Assembly (NCBI RefSeq): GCF_029867415.1
Contig: NC_081185.1
Coordinates: 69,821,156 to 69,885,155 of the forward strand
Direction: 5' to 3'
DNA from: Vicia villosa
Lineage: Eukaryota > Streptophyta > Magnoliopsida > Fabales > Fabaceae
Length of the DNA stretch: 64,000 bases
The notes below the pieces were generated by a model. The model ran no database searches and was not told where the DNA came from. It was given only the letters and a program-made list of their open reading frames with translations. A program made the position numbers and the translations under genes. Each line of letters begins with the position of its first letter. Position 1 is the stretch's first letter. Positions 45,549-60,609 of the stretch are shown piece by piece.

Positions 45549-48500
45549 AACAACGAGGCTGGAGCACGAGAAGATTATTGAAAACACTTAGGCTGGGGAT
45601 TGAGAAAACCAAGTATCGGCACCGTGGGCGGTGGAGATTTGTAATGGAGTAACAGATATCAATTGGAATTTGTAAGGACATTTTACGTGGGGATGTATCA
45701 TTGTCTTGATTGAGGGATGATTTGCATTATCTGGCTTATGTTTTGTATGCATGTTTAAATTTTTCTATGGCGTAATGATCCGTTTTGACGGATATGCTAC
45801 GCTTTTGAGGATGCAATGTTATATGCAATGAATACTATATGCAGGATGCCAAATAAAGGCATTAATGGGGTAAACACCAGGGAGAATACCCTTGGGGTTA
45901 AGGACCATGTAGAGGTGCCAAAAGATATTGGACTTTGACTTGTAAGAGCACACTCTTGTTGTTGTCTTCCAGAACATAGAATGACTTTGGACTTCTCACC
46001 ATGTGCCACTGCTTGGAAGATTTTCAACTTGAGGAGATTCCCTCAATTCACCACGTTGGGGATGAGAAATCCAGGTAATGAGCCTTGGTTAGGGAAGTAG
46101 GACAACTCCTAGGAGAAATAAAACTCCTATGCTTGAGGAATGGAACAAACTCTCGGGAGAAATAAACTCCATGCTTGGGGAGAGACCAAGGTTCCAGGAG
46201 AAATAAACTCCTATGATTAGGGAGAGGACAATAAAACTCAGAAGATCGTGCCCCAAGTTTCATGACCCATGAAGGAAATTGCCCCAGTGGATCCTTGGAG
46301 AGATTTGCCAAATCTCAACGTAACTGCCCTAGATTGGTTGAATTTGAGAGAGATTCCTCGACTTGAATGCCCTAGATATGCCAAATTAGAGAGGTCAAAC
46401 CTCGATTCAATTGCCCCTGATTAGGCACATCTTACTAGAATCCTCAAGCTTTCTTTGTTTTGAAGTCAAACAAATATGGAAACAACTTTTCCACGTTCAA
46501 CGGAGTCTTCAAACTCTTCCCCACAGAGTAATCAAAGAATGCATCAACTGTTCATGCCCAACGGATTTCTTTAGGGAACATGCCCCTTGATGGTCAACAT
46601 TTGAGATGATTAGCTTTTACTCCTTGGAATTCTCAAGTCTCCTGCACTCTTACATGACCAAGTTACTCACTAATTCTCATCCTTGAAAATTTCCTTGATG
46701 TTAAGCACATATTTCGTATGCAAAAGAATGTTAATTATAAGAATGATGATTCTAATGCAAAGCCTAGGTTAGCCTTGAAGTTTAAAGAAACCTTTTTTTT
46801 ATTGAAATGAGGTTGCGACCTCTCGTGAATGGGTCACTAGTTGACACAACCTCGAATTTTCGCACATGAAAGATAAAGCAGGCATACGATACCAACATGG
46901 ATATGAGTCTCGCTTCATTAGGAGTCAGTTAAACGATATCTCATCGGAGTGTGCTTTCAAAATAAACCCTACTTGAATTAGGACTTTTAAGGGTTGTAAT
47001 GTGGTCGGATTCACGGTTTTCAGAAACAAAGGATTTTTAGGCTCAAAATTATTTGTTCCCACCCCCTCCGTGATGTTCTCCATTCCTAGGTTCAATTAAC
47101 TCGACATGAGTGTTCATCCCTCACAAGGAATTTAGAGATGGTTGAAGAATCAATGAGGTTTTTTTCGGACATGGCAGTCACTCAGTTTCTTTTTTGGTGT
47201 CTGATCACACAACTTTGTTCTTTTGATGAGGATCTTTATTTTGTAATCCTTGTTTTTCGCTTTTGCTTTGCTTTTTCCTCTTTTATTTCCCTAACTTTTG
47301 CCTGGACAAATTCTTTTGAATTTTATTTTGGGGTCCAGCGGGATGCCCTAACTTTTGCCTAAGTCACTTGTTTTCAAGTTGTTGACTTAGCGGGCTCTTC
47401 TTTTTCTCTTTTTTTTTGAACAAGGTTGTGTGATCTTGAATCTCTGATTTGTTGAAAGTGATTGCGACTGCCTGAGTCCTTGATTGATGAGGAATAACCA
47501 TTGTGGTTTTGATCCTTTTTTGGGATCTTTTGACGGAATAAAGATAACCATTGCTGTTTTGACATTCCTCAACCTTTTGAAGGGTAACCATTGTTGTATC
47601 CTTAGATGCACACCCTTTTGGTGAGTTTTGAACACTCGATCAAGTTAAATGAACACTACCCTGCCCCGAGGTTAAAATAAGGGTCTTTTATGATTAGAAA
47701 AGAAACTCCTACTTCAAGGCTCAAAGGGGTTATCGAGGGTCTATCTCCCTTATTCCTCCAGTGTTTGGGGATTAGAAACAATGCCTGTACATCCTCAGTA
47801 GGGTTTTATTCAAAAACACATGATTAGGGATTTTGTATTTTTATTTTTCATCATTCTCCCTCAGCTTTTGCCTAAGCAAGCAATTAGTAAAGTTGGTATC
47901 GTAATGCCAAAACATTTTATGAGTGATAACGAATGGATTACTTCAAGACAAACATAGACAATGTATTATGATTTTCATTCAGAAATTAACAAGTTTTTAC
48001 ATGCTATTGATGCTTAAGCACACAAATGAAAAATTACAATGAGAATGCAGTAAGAAACTAAATAGGTGTCGTTGTTGAGGAGACTTGACTCCGTCTGGAC
48101 TTGTTGAGCTTGAATACTTTCTGCAGTTCCTTCCAAACACTTCAGATTACTTCAAAAAAGAACTCCAACAAAGTCACCCAAGAGTTTTAAACTTTTGCCT
48201 TGCTTTAGGGATTCGAGTAATGCGAATGATGCAATGCTCAAGATAAGAGTATGTCTTGCTTATCCCTCGTGCGGGAGCCCCAAATATAGATGTTGGAGAA
48301 GTATTTGCCTTCATAAACGGAAATGATCTTGTATGGTCATCAAACTCGAGAGAGCTACTTATGGTGAAGAAGACCCAATATTCGTATCTTAACCAATTGA
48401 AGTTCCAACAAACAGGGGAGCAAATGGGAACAAGGCAATGGAATCACGTCAATTTGTTTCTCATATTCTTCTTGTCTCTGTTAACAAGCAAGGGCCACTG

Positions 48501-48609
48501 AGAAGGAAATCATGAGAAAAGGCAACTGAGTTATGAAGTAGAACCTTGAGGGTGAGAAGCGTTATGAAGAACACTCTTGATTACCACACGGAAGAAGATT
48601 CTGACGGAG
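45549..48609 (-). other. Non-coding internal region of unit A
   Basis: About 3 kb without Gag, protease or Pol similarity on either strand. Short repeated patterns occur: GGAGAAATAAACTCC (46110-46210), ATAACCATTG(T/C) (47490-47600), CCCTAACTTTTGCCT (47290 and 47345) and an ~80-bp direct repeat with TCAAGATAAGAGTATGTCTT at 48206-48284, recurring at 48632-48711 across the unit boundary. It ends within a codon context (YKFLCDS on the minus strand at ~48610) similar to the truncated gag at 36342. Confidence 0.6.
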
Positions 48610-50203
48610 TCACATAGGAATTTGTAATGCTTTTAGGGATTCGAGCAATGCAAATGGCGCAATGCTCAAGATAAGAGTACGTCTTGCTTATCCCTCGTGC
48701 GGGAGCCCCAAGCAACTTCCACACATGTACAAGAGATGATTACCAACTTAGCTTCGATATCCAAACCATCTGGAGTGAGTAAGTGACCCTTGCAGTTTTC
48801 TTTTTGACATCAGGCACAAACCAACAATATCTAAATCATCAGAGTCACGACTTTTTATGGCTTCCAAACATATCTCCAAGAGGTGAACCTTTTGTCAATT
48901 TCAATACTCGGAAACTTGAAGACTTCAGTGATGTGAATTCTCCTTACTAAGAACAAGAATCTCAACATCATTTCAAACATTATGATTCATAAGACCTTCT
49001 CTTGAGGTGAGATTAACATTGCATTTGGCCTCTGAGGAACTTGTCTCAATTCTTCTTGTCAAAGAGAAAAGGCTTGAATGACCTCCATACACTTGATTCA
49101 TGTCAGTCCCCATTTCTGTTCTCATCTCGGTCAAAACCCCACGGAGTTGTTCCAATGTCAAGTTTTGAGCACGTAGCGGCGAGAAGCCAATTGTCTTGTT
49201 GATGTCAAAGTCTGAGTAGAAAAGGCCCCCACAAGCTTCTGGTAGAACCATGAAATGCATGATAGTATGAATGCATGTTTCATTTATGAGAGATCCTAAA
49301 GTCTTTTCACACACTTTGTTTTTCTTTTTTGGAATCAAAGCTTCTCTTTTTTTTTTGTATAGAATATCTTTTCTTTTCTTTTTCGCTTTTCTATTTCCTT
49401 TTTCTTTTTCTCCTTCCTTTTTTTTTTGGAAATAGACTTTAGGATCTTTCATAAATGAAGTGGACAAAACAATGATGTTATGCAATGCAAGAGCATGGGA
49501 TCAAGGTCCATATAATCTTAGTAACCACCGTACAATCCTCTGAATAACTGATACAGGTCAAATGTCACAGGATCAAAGGTCCGACACCTTTTTGAATACC
49601 AGGAAAACCAATAGTCACCAACAGAACAGAATAGTCACCAACATAACAGAATAGTCACCAACGGTACCTGTCATGTATATCCCACCCCACTCACAGGTGT
49701 AGTCTAGGTCAAGGTAGGTCAATGGCTTCCAGCGTTATCAGTTCTCCTGAAACACCATCATTGTCGCAAATACATGCCAACAACGGTATCTCATTTGAAC
49801 CTCGACTGGTCGTGGGTCTCATGATCGCGATCAACAGAACCTGACATTCTGTTGGCGTCATGACTATCCACTCTGTCCTAGGTATCCTATGTGTCACTCT
49901 GGCCTGGGTAATGGGCCTTTTACCTCATGGAACATCCCACCCAACCTGCAAACAGAGAAAATATGTGGTCCCCACGGGGACCCATAATATAGTCCAGATG
50001 CATGCGGAAAATAAACATGATATGCAAGCGGGAAAGTAAACAGGACATGCGAAACATAAAATAAATACATAAAATAAATAAATGCACGCATAGACAAAAC
50101 ATAGCACACCCAGTAAATAAACAAACAAACGGATAGGCTAGGATCGACTCACTAAGGATGGACCAGCAACAGGTCTAGCAACATCCCCAGCAGAGTCGCC
50201 AGC

Positions 50204-53200
50204 TGTCGCACGCTCGCGAAAAATGAACAGAGTTGCCACCAATATATTTATCCCAAAGAGGGAAAGGAATATCAGAAAACCTAGAATAAAGAACGAGGTC
50301 TTGCGACCAGAGAATCAAGGTACGGGAGTCGGTTATGCGAGGGGAAGGTGCTAGCACCCCTCACGCCCATCGTACTCGATGGTATCCACCTATGTTTGTT
50401 TCTATCTAAAGGGTGTATAACTATGTCTATGTCTAAATGCGAAATGAATGCAAAATGTAGGGAAAATAAAGAATTGTACTCGCACGGGCCCTACCCCGCT
50501 GCCTACGTATCCTTTTTCAGGAATCAGAGTTACCGTAGCTCGGCTAAAGATTTTCTGTTTGTTTTTGTGTTTTTTATTGGGCGGAGTCAACGTTCACGTT
50601 CTTGCATAAGGGACGACCTACGATGCGTACGAACGGAAATGACATTGCCCTTAGGTGCCAACGAGGCAAAAGAAAAAGAAATGCTTGGTTTGTGTCTTTT
50701 AGGATAGATGAGTGGTGAACAGTTCCCAATACCGGGCCACTCACCACTTTCTCTACTTTGCTTTAGTCTGAACCATTGTTAGGTGTTTTAAAGTGTTTTT
50801 GGTTGTGTATTTTTTAAGGGGAATTTGTTTGCGAGTCGAATCACATAAAAATGTATAATGATCGAGAAGCAGATTAGGGAATGAATCCCACTCACTTCCA
50901 TCCAATTATGTAATGTTTGAGAAACAGATTAGAGAATGAATCTCACTCATTTCTCTCCCATTAATTAATGTTTGAGAAACAGATTAGGGAATGAATCCCA
51001 CTCGTTTCTCTCCCATTAAGTAGTGACCGAGGAACAGATTAGGGAATGAATCCCACTCGCTTCTATGCCACTAAGCGATTGAGAAATAGATTAGGGAATG
51101 AATCCCACTCATTTCTCAATCACTTTCTTAATGTGATTCGCATCTTCCTTTTATTAATGTTTTAAAGAGTTGAAAAGAAAAAGAATGCAAAAGGGAACTA
51201 GACCTAACATTCTAATCTATGTCATCTAATCTATAATTGGCCCTAAGGTTGAGGATAACTATCCTATTTCAATTCCCCTTAACAAAGAAGGAAGAGTCTA
51301 AGGGAACATGGCAAGCAATAGCAAGATGTAATCAAAATCAAAGTAAGAAATGAGAGGCTAAGCATGGAAACGAGAGAAAGAAGCCCCAAGTCAGTAGCAA
51401 AACAAGGGATTGAACGTCTCAAATCAAATACAAAAGCACCACGGTATCACCCAAAAATATCCACAAGAAGTTACCAAAGTATCGCATGCATCGTTACTTA
51501 CCAATTAGCGGGCAAACATCAATTAATCAAAACAAAAGCAAGTGAACACAATGAGCTAGGCCTCAAGTCAGTAGCAAACTCAATTGTCTAATTCTAATAT
51601 CCTATGTCAATCTATGTTAGTCAATTAGCATGAAACAATACAAAACTCTAACCAAAACTAGACAACACTAGGTTAATACTAGCTAAACGGTTTCATGTTG
51701 CGAATGAAGTTAGAGACATGCAATCAAATGGTACAAGTCAGTAGCAAATAGCCTATAATAGATGCCTAGACAATCACAAAGTCATGCCAAGAAGTTCCAC
51801 ACAAAATTACGGGTCATTTGTACAAGTTACGGTGCAATCGTCAACCAAAAACAAGTTATTTACATGTGCGAAAGAAAAATCGAGTAAAATGGGAAAACAT
51901 GATTTAAAATTTTCAATTCCGGGTCTTAGGACCTCTAAACATCCCTAATTATATGTACAAAAAGGAACCAACATTATTGCATGAATACATTTCAATTTGA
52001 GAGCACAAACGTCACAAACGTCTATTAGGAACACATGTTAATCAAGTCAAACAACACTAACCAAATACCAATCAAAACAGAGAATTAGGAGTTCATTTTT
52101 TATGTACATTATGATGGATTAGTCTACAGCAACCATACAAAAATTGGTGGTTAAATTCTGATCCTAAGGTATTAAACAAAATCACTTTGCGAAATTTATC
52201 AAAACCGAAAGAAACATGAACATACCAAAGTAAATGATTTATTAAAAATGCACAACTAATTTCTAAAAATCTAAAAAAAATACCAAAAACATAAACACAC
52301 ATATATCTATCTAAAACCTATTTTTATTGATTTTTTATTGCGTGGAAAAACGAGTAACCAACCAAAAGTTAGAAGGGAAACAAATTGCACAAGGAGAAAA
52401 ATCTAACCACACAAGGGGGTGCAGAAGCAAAAAAAGAAAAGCATTGGATCTACACTAGGGCACGTTTTGGGCCTTGTCCTGGGGGTGGAAATAGAAATTT
52501 CGTGACAAGCCCAATGAACTGATCCATATCTTTATTCATCAGATTTCTTTAAGTTAATTAATCATATTAAATCCAATTAATACTCAGACTTTATGCCAAT
52601 TTAATTTATTCAGATTTGATCAAAACCTTATGTTAATTTATTTAAATTAAAAGAAATAATAGAGAAGGAGATTTAGGGTAAAAAATTGTGACCTTTGAGC
52701 TACCTCGTTCATCACCTTCCTCTTACTCACGGTCAAAACGGCGCCGGAGGAATCCCTTCAAACTCCGTTGAGAATCTTCCCGCACCACCATGAACGACGC
52801 TAAGGCCTCGCGTCAAGATCTCTCATCTCACCCAACGGCGGCGGTGGCGACGTACTCCATCTTCTCCGATCAAATCGCAGCGTGCACCTTCCTCTTCCGA
52901 CCAAAGTAACACGGCGGAGACTCCCTCCGATTTCTCTGCTTTCTACTCTGTTTTGTGCTCATGAACCTCTCGATTCCTGCTCTCTCTGATGAACTCACGG
53001 CGGCGCGCGACAGAGTGTTTCACCGTCTCCGATCAAAACTCCAATCGGCGAGTCGTCCGAAGCACCTTTGATAGCACAGGTTTGTCTTCGAAATCACCTC
53101 TCCGCTCCTCGGTTCCTTCTTCCTTTACTTTCTTGCACTCTTTTCGCCTCTGCGTTTTTTTTTGGTTGTTGTTCGTGATGATGATAATTCTTAGTCGTTA

Positions 53201-55385
53201 ATTGAAGTTGTTGTTGTTTGCAGAGCTTCGGTGATGTTGTGAGATAAAGATGAAGATCGATGATTCAGTGTGAAGATCGAGAGAAGATTGAAGGTTGTTG
53301 GAGGTTGAAGGTTCTAGGAAGTTGAAGATGATGAAACGTGGATGAATGAAGATTGGAGAAGCCAAGGTTGGATGATGATGACGGTTCGAAGAATGAAGAT
53401 ACAGAAATGTTGTTGATTCTGTGGAAGAGGAGATGAAGATTGATGGTGAGGTTGACGAATGGTGAAGATCGTTGTTATTCTCTGCAGATTTGCGTGATGA
53501 AGGTTCAAGGAAGATTAAAGAATTCCGTTACGGCTTTCAGTTACAGGTTTTGTTACAATTCTTTTTCTCTTGCGTTTCTCAGTGAATTTTTTGTGATGAT
53601 TAGTTACGGTGATTGCTATGGAGATTTTCTGATTTTTCTTTGTATGGTGAAGGATTCAGTTGAAGAAAGTGTGAAGAGTCTGTGGAAGATTGAAGATGGT
53701 GAAGGTATGAAGATGATTGGAGATTGGAGAGAATGAAGGTGTGGTCATGGTGGAGGGTGGTGATTGAATCGGTTTTTCTGTTAGCCTCTTTTTCTCCATT
53801 CTGTTAGAGATTAGTTATTGGGTTAGAAAATTGAAAAATGAATTGGTTTCATGTATGTTTGCTTTTATGCAGGTTGTTTGAATATTTGTGTGATTATGTA
53901 TGGAGCTGATTTGGCCCTGAATGCATTGTATGTGAGATATTGAACTGCAGCCTAGGAAATCTTGAATTAACATGTATGAATGCATGCATAGCTTGTATGT
54001 ATTGTTATGGTATGTCTCATGAACTTTGCACTTGGTGTTGAACTGTTGTATTGAACTGTGTTGAGTTGCTTCCTACTGTATGGTATAAAATGGTCCTTGT
54101 GTTAATGAACATGTAGGCTACTGAAAGAGAGTTTTAAATGGTGCTTGATGTTGGACACTGTATTGGGCTGATGTTCATGTGTGTTATGTTGATTCTTATG
54201 GAAACAGGGGCAGGCTTATGGTGTGTAAGCAAAATTGGTTTTTTGTCATGACAGTTAGGATTGGTTAGATGTCGGTAACTGAATGCTAACAGGTTTATTA
54301 TGAGAATGTTATATCTAAGCTTGTTTATGAACATTTCTTTGGCAGGGTACATGGATCTTGATATAGTCGAAGCGACATGAGGCCAAAGGTTGGAAGATGA
54401 ATGGAGATGGCTAACGGAATAAGAAAGTGCAAGTGAAGGGTTTTAGCAAAACATGAGTCAACCGTATTTTTTGTTGCTGAAATTTTCTATGTGGTTGTAA
54501 TATATGGATTTGTAATGGGAGTTGGACATTTTGAATTTTTATAATGGAATTTGAGTGGCCTTTTTGTAATGAATGAGAACCTTTGGACAATTTTTGTAAT
54601 CTTGTAAATTTCCTTTTATGAATAACTTTGAATCCAATGAGTCATCGGATTTATCTCTCGACTTTGTGGGCATCTCAACGATGTTTCTTCCAATTTTACC
54701 TCTAGATCTCAACGACACGAAGAATGATTGAAACTTGGATAATACTTGAATGAGCTTGAATTGAATGTTGAACTTTTCTTCGAGTAATAAGGCTTTTGCA
54801 AATATTCCAAATTCCTTCCACTTTATCTTCCAATCTTGTATGCTTGAGAACTTTGATTCATTTTACAAAGCTAAACACAAATTCGACTTCAAATTGTTAA
54901 TGAATCCGAATTCGACTTCACTCCTCAAGAAACCTTGACTTCAATTCGATCTTCTAATCCATATCAAACTTGTATGACACGCGCCGAGTAATTGAAACAA
55001 TAGAACTTAAAATTCCATCTTCAATTAATGGGCCTCAATGAGCACATATCCAAAACTTCTAATTCCTTTATTTGAGAAACAACTTCATGACTTGATTTGT
55101 TCGACAAAGAACCCAAGCAATCTTATTTGAACCCTTGATGGACCACTTAAATATTTAATCTCTTGAGAAGCTCGGATGACGGTGCTATTGTAGTCTGACA
55201 ACCTTGAATAATGAGAAGAACTTTAAAACCATAAGGAATCCAAGCTACCACCATCCTTGATCCCACTGCCAAGTTTATTGATTAATGATGTATGTTATGT
55301 TAAATGCCCTAATGGAAAGATACACATGAATGCAAAGCCTAAGCCAATTAATACTAAAGGGGTAGGACAAATTTGGGGTATGACA
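50204..55385 (-). mobile_element. LTR 2 of the tandem array (5,182 bp)
   Basis: Same boundaries as LTR 1: minus-strand start TGTCATACCCC after the polypurine tract at 55386-55398, end GTGCGACA before the primer binding site at 50184-50201. Visible differences from LTR 1 include TTTCATGTTGCG for TTTCAGGTTGCG (51694) and GAATTAGG for GAAATAGG (52083). High identity points to recent duplication or ongoing homogenisation. Confidence 0.88.
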
Positions 55386-55762
55386 GCTGCCCCTATTTAA
55401 TCGTCTTAAACCTGAAGGTGAGATTGGCGCTAGCCTTTCGAACATTCGAGGTGGAAGAAGATTAAATATCCAAGTACCAGAAATTTGTCCTAAAGAGAAG
55501 ATGGTGTGATTGTTACCCTTATTTTTTTTTGTTGATATCTGCTGGGGAAAGAGAAGTTATTTTGTTTTTCTGATGGAGGCATTTATGGTAAGCAATGGTT
55601 GAATGGTGATAGCTTGTAACGTAGCCAAAGTGCCAATACAAGGTTCTCGATGGAAATGATTGTTGTATAAAACTGTGATTGGAAAGTACGGGTTTGATGG
55701 AAGGATAGGATCTACTGACCCAAAAAGAAAACAAGGATAAATGACTAGAAACTAGGGTAAGA

Positions 55763-57549
55763 TCAATGGACCTACGACCCACAAGAATTGAAAAAGATGA
55801 GGATAAGGTCAACGGACCTACGATCCACAAGAATGAAAAAGATGAGGATAAGGTCAACGGACCTACGACCCACAAGAAATGAAAAAGAAGAGGATAAGGT
55901 CAACGGACCTACGATCCACAAGAAATGAAAAAGATGGGGATAAGGTCAACGGACCTACGATCCACAAGAAATGAAAAGGATGAGGATAAGATCAACGGAC
56001 CTACGATCCACAGGAAATGAAAAAGATGAGGATAAGGTCAACGGACCTACGATCCACAAGAGTGCAAAGGATGAGGATAAGGTCAACGGACCTACGATCC
56101 ACAAGAATGAAAAGATGAGGATAAGGTCAACGGACCTACGATCCACAAGAAATGAAAAAGATGAGGATAAGGTCAACGGACCTACGATCCACAAGAGTGC
56201 AAAGGATGAGGATAAGGTCAACGGACCTACGATCCACAAGAATGAAAAGATGAGGATAAGGTCAACGGACCTACGATCCATAAGAATGCAAAGATGAGGA
56301 TAAGGTCAACGGACCTACGATCCATAAGAATGCAAAGATGAGGATAAGGTCAACGGACCTACGATCCACAAGAATGAAAAGATGAGGATAAGGTCAACGG
56401 ACCTACGATCCACAAGAATGCAAAGATGGGGATAAGGTCAACGGACCTACGATCCACAAGAAATGAAAAGGATGAGGATAAGGTCAACGGACCTACGATC
56501 CACAGGAAATGAAAAAGATGAGGATAAGGTCAACGGACCTACGATCCACAAGAGTGCAAAGGATGAGGATAAGGTCAACGGACCTACGATCCACAAGAAT
56601 GAAAAGATGAGGATAAGGTCAACGGACCTACGATCCACAAGGATGCAAAGGATGAGGATAAGGTCAACGGACCTACGATCCACAAGAATGAAAAGATGAG
56701 GATAAGGTCAACGGACCTACGATCCACAAGAATGAAAAGATGAGGATAAGGTCAACGGACCTACGATCCATAAGAATGCAAAGATGAGGATAAGGTCAAC
56801 GGACCTACGATCCACAAGAATGCAAAGATGAGGATAAGGTCAACGGACCTACGATCCACAAGAATGAAAAGATGAGGATAAGGTCAACGGACCTACGATC
56901 CACAAGAATGCAAAGATGGGGATAAGGTCAACGGACCTACGATCCACAAGAAATGAAAAGGATGAGGATAAGGTCAACGGACCTACGATCCACAGGAAAT
57001 GAAAAAGATGAGGATAAGGTCAACGGACCTACGATCCACAAGAGTGCAAAGGATGAGGATAAGGTCAACGGACCTACGATCCACAAGAATGAAAAGATGA
57101 GGATAAGGTCAACGGACCTACGATCCACAAGGATGCAAAGGATGAGGATAAGGTCAACGGACCTACGATCCACAAGAATGAAAAGATGAGGATAAGGTCA
57201 ACGGACCTACGATCCACAAGAATAAAAAGATGAGGATAAGGTCAACGGACCTACGATCCATAAGAATGCAAAGATGAGGATAAGGTCAACGGACCTACGA
57301 TCCACAAGAATGAAAAGATGAGGATAAGGTCAACGGACCTACGATCCACAAGAATGCAAAGATGAGGATAAGGTCAACGGACCTACGATCCACAAGAATG
57401 AAAAGATGAGGATAAGGTCAACGGACCTACGATCCACAAGAATTGAAAAGGATGAAGATAAGGTCAACGGACCTATGATCCACAAGAATGAAAAGATGAG
57501 GATAAGGTCAACGGACCTACGATCCACAAGAATGAAAAGAATGAGGGTC
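55763..57549. repeat. 44-bp minisatellite, unit B, about 40 copies
   Basis: Same monomer and variants as in unit A. Higher-order period of 490 bp (the blocks starting 56463 and 56953 are identical over 237 bases) compared with 622 bp in unit A, so the array has been rearranged by unequal exchange since the units duplicated. Confidence 0.95.
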
Positions 57550-60500
57550 AACAACGAGGCTGGAGCACGAGAAGATTATTGAAAACACTTAGGCTGGGGA
57601 TTGAGAAAACCAAGTATCGGCACCGTGGGCGGAGGAGATTTGTAATGGAGTAACAGATATCAATTGGAATTTGTAAGGACATTTTACGTGGGGATGTATC
57701 ATTGTCTTGATTGAGGGATGATTTGCATTATCTGGCTTATGCTTTGTATGCATGTTTAAATTTTTCTATGGCGTAATGATCCGTTTTGACGGATATGCTA
57801 CGCTTTTGAGGATGCAATGTTATATGCAATGAATACTATATGCAGGATGCCAAATAAAGGCATTAATGGGGTAAACACCAGGGAGAATACCCTTGGGGTT
57901 AAGGACCATGTAGAGGTGCCGAAAGATATTGGACTTTGACTTGTAAGAGCACACTCTTATTGTTGTCTTCCAGAACATAGAATGACTTTGGACTTCTCAC
58001 CATGTGCCACTGCTTGGAAGATTTTCAACTTGAGGAGATTCCCTCAATTCACCACGTTGGGGATGAGAAATCCAGGTAATGAGCCTTGGTTAGGGAAGTA
58101 GGACAACTCCTAGGAGAAATAAAACTCCTATGCTTGAGGAATGGAACAAACTCTCGGGAGAAATAAACTCCATGCTTGGGGAGAGACCAAGGTTCCAGGA
58201 GAAATAAACTCCTATGATTAGGGAGAGGACAATAAAACTCAGAAGATCGTGCCCCAAGTTTCATGACCCATGAAGGAAATTGCCCCAGTGGATCCTTGGA
58301 GAGATTTGCCAAATCTCGACGTAACTGCCCTAGATTGGTTGAATTTGAGAGAGATTCCTCGACTTGAATGCCCTAGATATGCCAAATTAGAGAGGTCAAA
58401 CCTCGATTCAATTGCCCTTGATTAGGCACATCTTACTAGAATCCTCAAGCTTTCTTTGTTTTGAAGTCAAACAAATATGGAAACAACTTTTCCACGCTCA
58501 ACGGAGTCTTCAAACTCTTCCCCACAGAGTAATCAAAGAATGCATCAACTGTTCATGCCCAACGAATTTCTTTAGGGAACATGCCCCTTGATGGTCAACA
58601 TTTGAGATGATTAGCTTTTACTCCTTGGAATTCTCAAGTCTCCTGCACTCTTACATGACCAAGTTACTCACTAATTCTCATCCTTGAAAATTTCCTTGAT
58701 GTTAAGCACATATTTCGTATGCAAAAGAATGTTAATTATAAGAATGATGATTCTAATGCAAAGCCTAGGTTAGCCTTGAAGTTTAAAGAAACCTTTTTTT
58801 ATTGAAATGAGGTTGCGACCTCTCGTGAATGGGTCACTAGTTGACACAACCTCGAATTTTCGCACATGAAAGATAAAGCAGGCATACGATACCAACATGG
58901 ATATGAGTCTCGCTTCATTAGGAGTCAGTTAAACGATATCTCATCGGAGTGTGCTTTCAAAATAAACCCTACTTCAATTAGGACTTTTAAGGGTTGTAAT
59001 GTGGTCGGATTCACGGTTTTCAGAAACAAAGGATTTTTAGGCTCAAAATTATTTGTTCCCACCCCCTCCGTGATGTTCTCCATTCCTAGGTTCAATTAAC
59101 TCGACATGAGTGTTCATCCCTCACAAGGAATTTAGAGATGGTTGAAGAATCAATGAGGTTTTTTTCGGACATGGCAGTCACTCAGTTTCTTTTTTGGTGT
59201 CTGATCACACAACTTTGTTCTTTTGATGAGGATCTTTATTTTGTAATCCTTGTTTTTCGCTTTTGCTTTGCTTTTTCCTCTTTTATTTCCCTAACTTTTG
59301 CCTGGACAAATTCTTTTGAATTTTATTTTGGGGTCCAGCGGGATGCCCTAACTTTTGCCTAAGTCACTTGTTTTCAAGTTGTTGACTTAGCGGGCTCTTC
59401 TTTTTCTCTTTTTTTTTGAACAAGGTTGTGTGATCTTGAATCTCTGATTTGTTGAAAGTGATTGCGACTGCCTGAGTCCTTGATTGATGAGGAATAACCA
59501 TTGTGGTTTTGATCCTTTTTTTGGATCTTTTGACGGAATAACGATAACCATTGCGGTTTTGACATTCCTCAACCTTTTGAAGGGTAACCATTGTTGTATC
59601 CTTAGATGCACACCCTTTTGGTGAGTTTTGAACACTCGATCAAGTTAAATGAACACTACCCTGCCCCGAGGTTAAAATAAGGGTCTTTTATGATTAGAAA
59701 AGAAACTCCTACTTCAAGGCTCAAAGGGGTTATCGAGGGTCTATCTCCCTTATTCCTCCAGTGTTTGGGGATTAGAAACAATGCCTGTACATCCTCAGTA
59801 GGGTTTTATTCAAAAACACATGATTAGAGATTTTGTATTTTTATTTTTCATCATTCTCCCTCAGCTTTTGCCTAAGCAAGCAATTAGTAAAGTTGGTATC
59901 GTAATGCCAAAACATTTTATGAGTGATAACGAATGGATTACTTCAAGACAAACATAGACAATGTATTATGATTTTCATTCAGAAATTAACAAGTTTTTAC
60001 ATGCTATTGATGCTTAAGCACACAAATGAAAAATTACAATGAGAATGCAGTAAGAAACTAAATAGGTGTCGTTGTTGAGGAGACTTGACTCCGTCTGGAC
60101 TTGTTGAGCTTGAATACTTTCTGCAGTTCCTTCCAAACACTTCAGATTACTTCAAAAGAGAACTCCAACAAAGTCACCCAAGAGTTGTAAACTTTTGCCT
60201 TGCTTTAGGGATTCGAGTAATGCGAATGATGCAATGCTCAAGATAAGAGTATGTCTTGCTTATCCCTCGTGCGGGAGCCCCAAATATAGATGTTGGAGAA
60301 GTATTTGCCTTCATAAACGGAAATGATCTTGTATGGTCATCAAACTCGAGAGAGCTACTTATGGTGAAGAAGACCCAATATTCGTATCTTAACCAATTGA
60401 AGTTCCAACAAACAGGGGAGCAAATGGGAACAAGGCAATGGAATCACGTCAATTTGTTTCTCATATTCTTCTTGTCTCTGTTAACAAGCAAGGGCCACTG

Positions 60501-60609
60501 AGAAGGAAATCATGAGAAAAGGCAACTGAGTTATGAAGTAGAACCTTGAGGGTGAGAAGCGTTATGAAGAACACTCTTGATTACCACATGGAAGAAGATT
60601 CTGACGGAG

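Larger units (their letters stand above)
36342..48609 (-). repeat. Tandem unit A (12,268 bp) of a non-autonomous Ogre-like family
   Basis: The 12,268 bases repeat almost identically at 48610-60609 (12,000 bp) and again from 60610 to the edge. The length difference of 268 bp corresponds to six fewer copies of the 44-bp minisatellite in unit B. Each unit contains, from left to right on the plus strand, a 1.57-kb leader, primer binding site, LTR, polypurine tract, minisatellite and 3 kb of non-coding internal sequence. Retrotransposon sense is the minus strand. Units share LTRs, so the pattern is internal-LTR-internal-LTR. Confidence 0.92.
48610..60609 (-). repeat. Tandem unit B (12,000 bp)
   Basis: Repeats unit A base for base apart from scattered substitutions, one-base indels and six fewer minisatellite copies. 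Primer binding site at 50184-50201, LTR 2 at 50204-55385, minisatellite at 55763-57549, non-coding internal region at 57550-60609. The leader and LTR here differ from unit A at few sites per kilobase. Confidence 0.93.

Noticed and set aside
43704..45553. Series of 60-108-codon open frames on both strands of the minisatellite
   Set aside because: They repeat identically with the 44-bp monomers and exist on both strands simultaneously. Frame openness follows from the monomer composition and unit length, not from protein coding.
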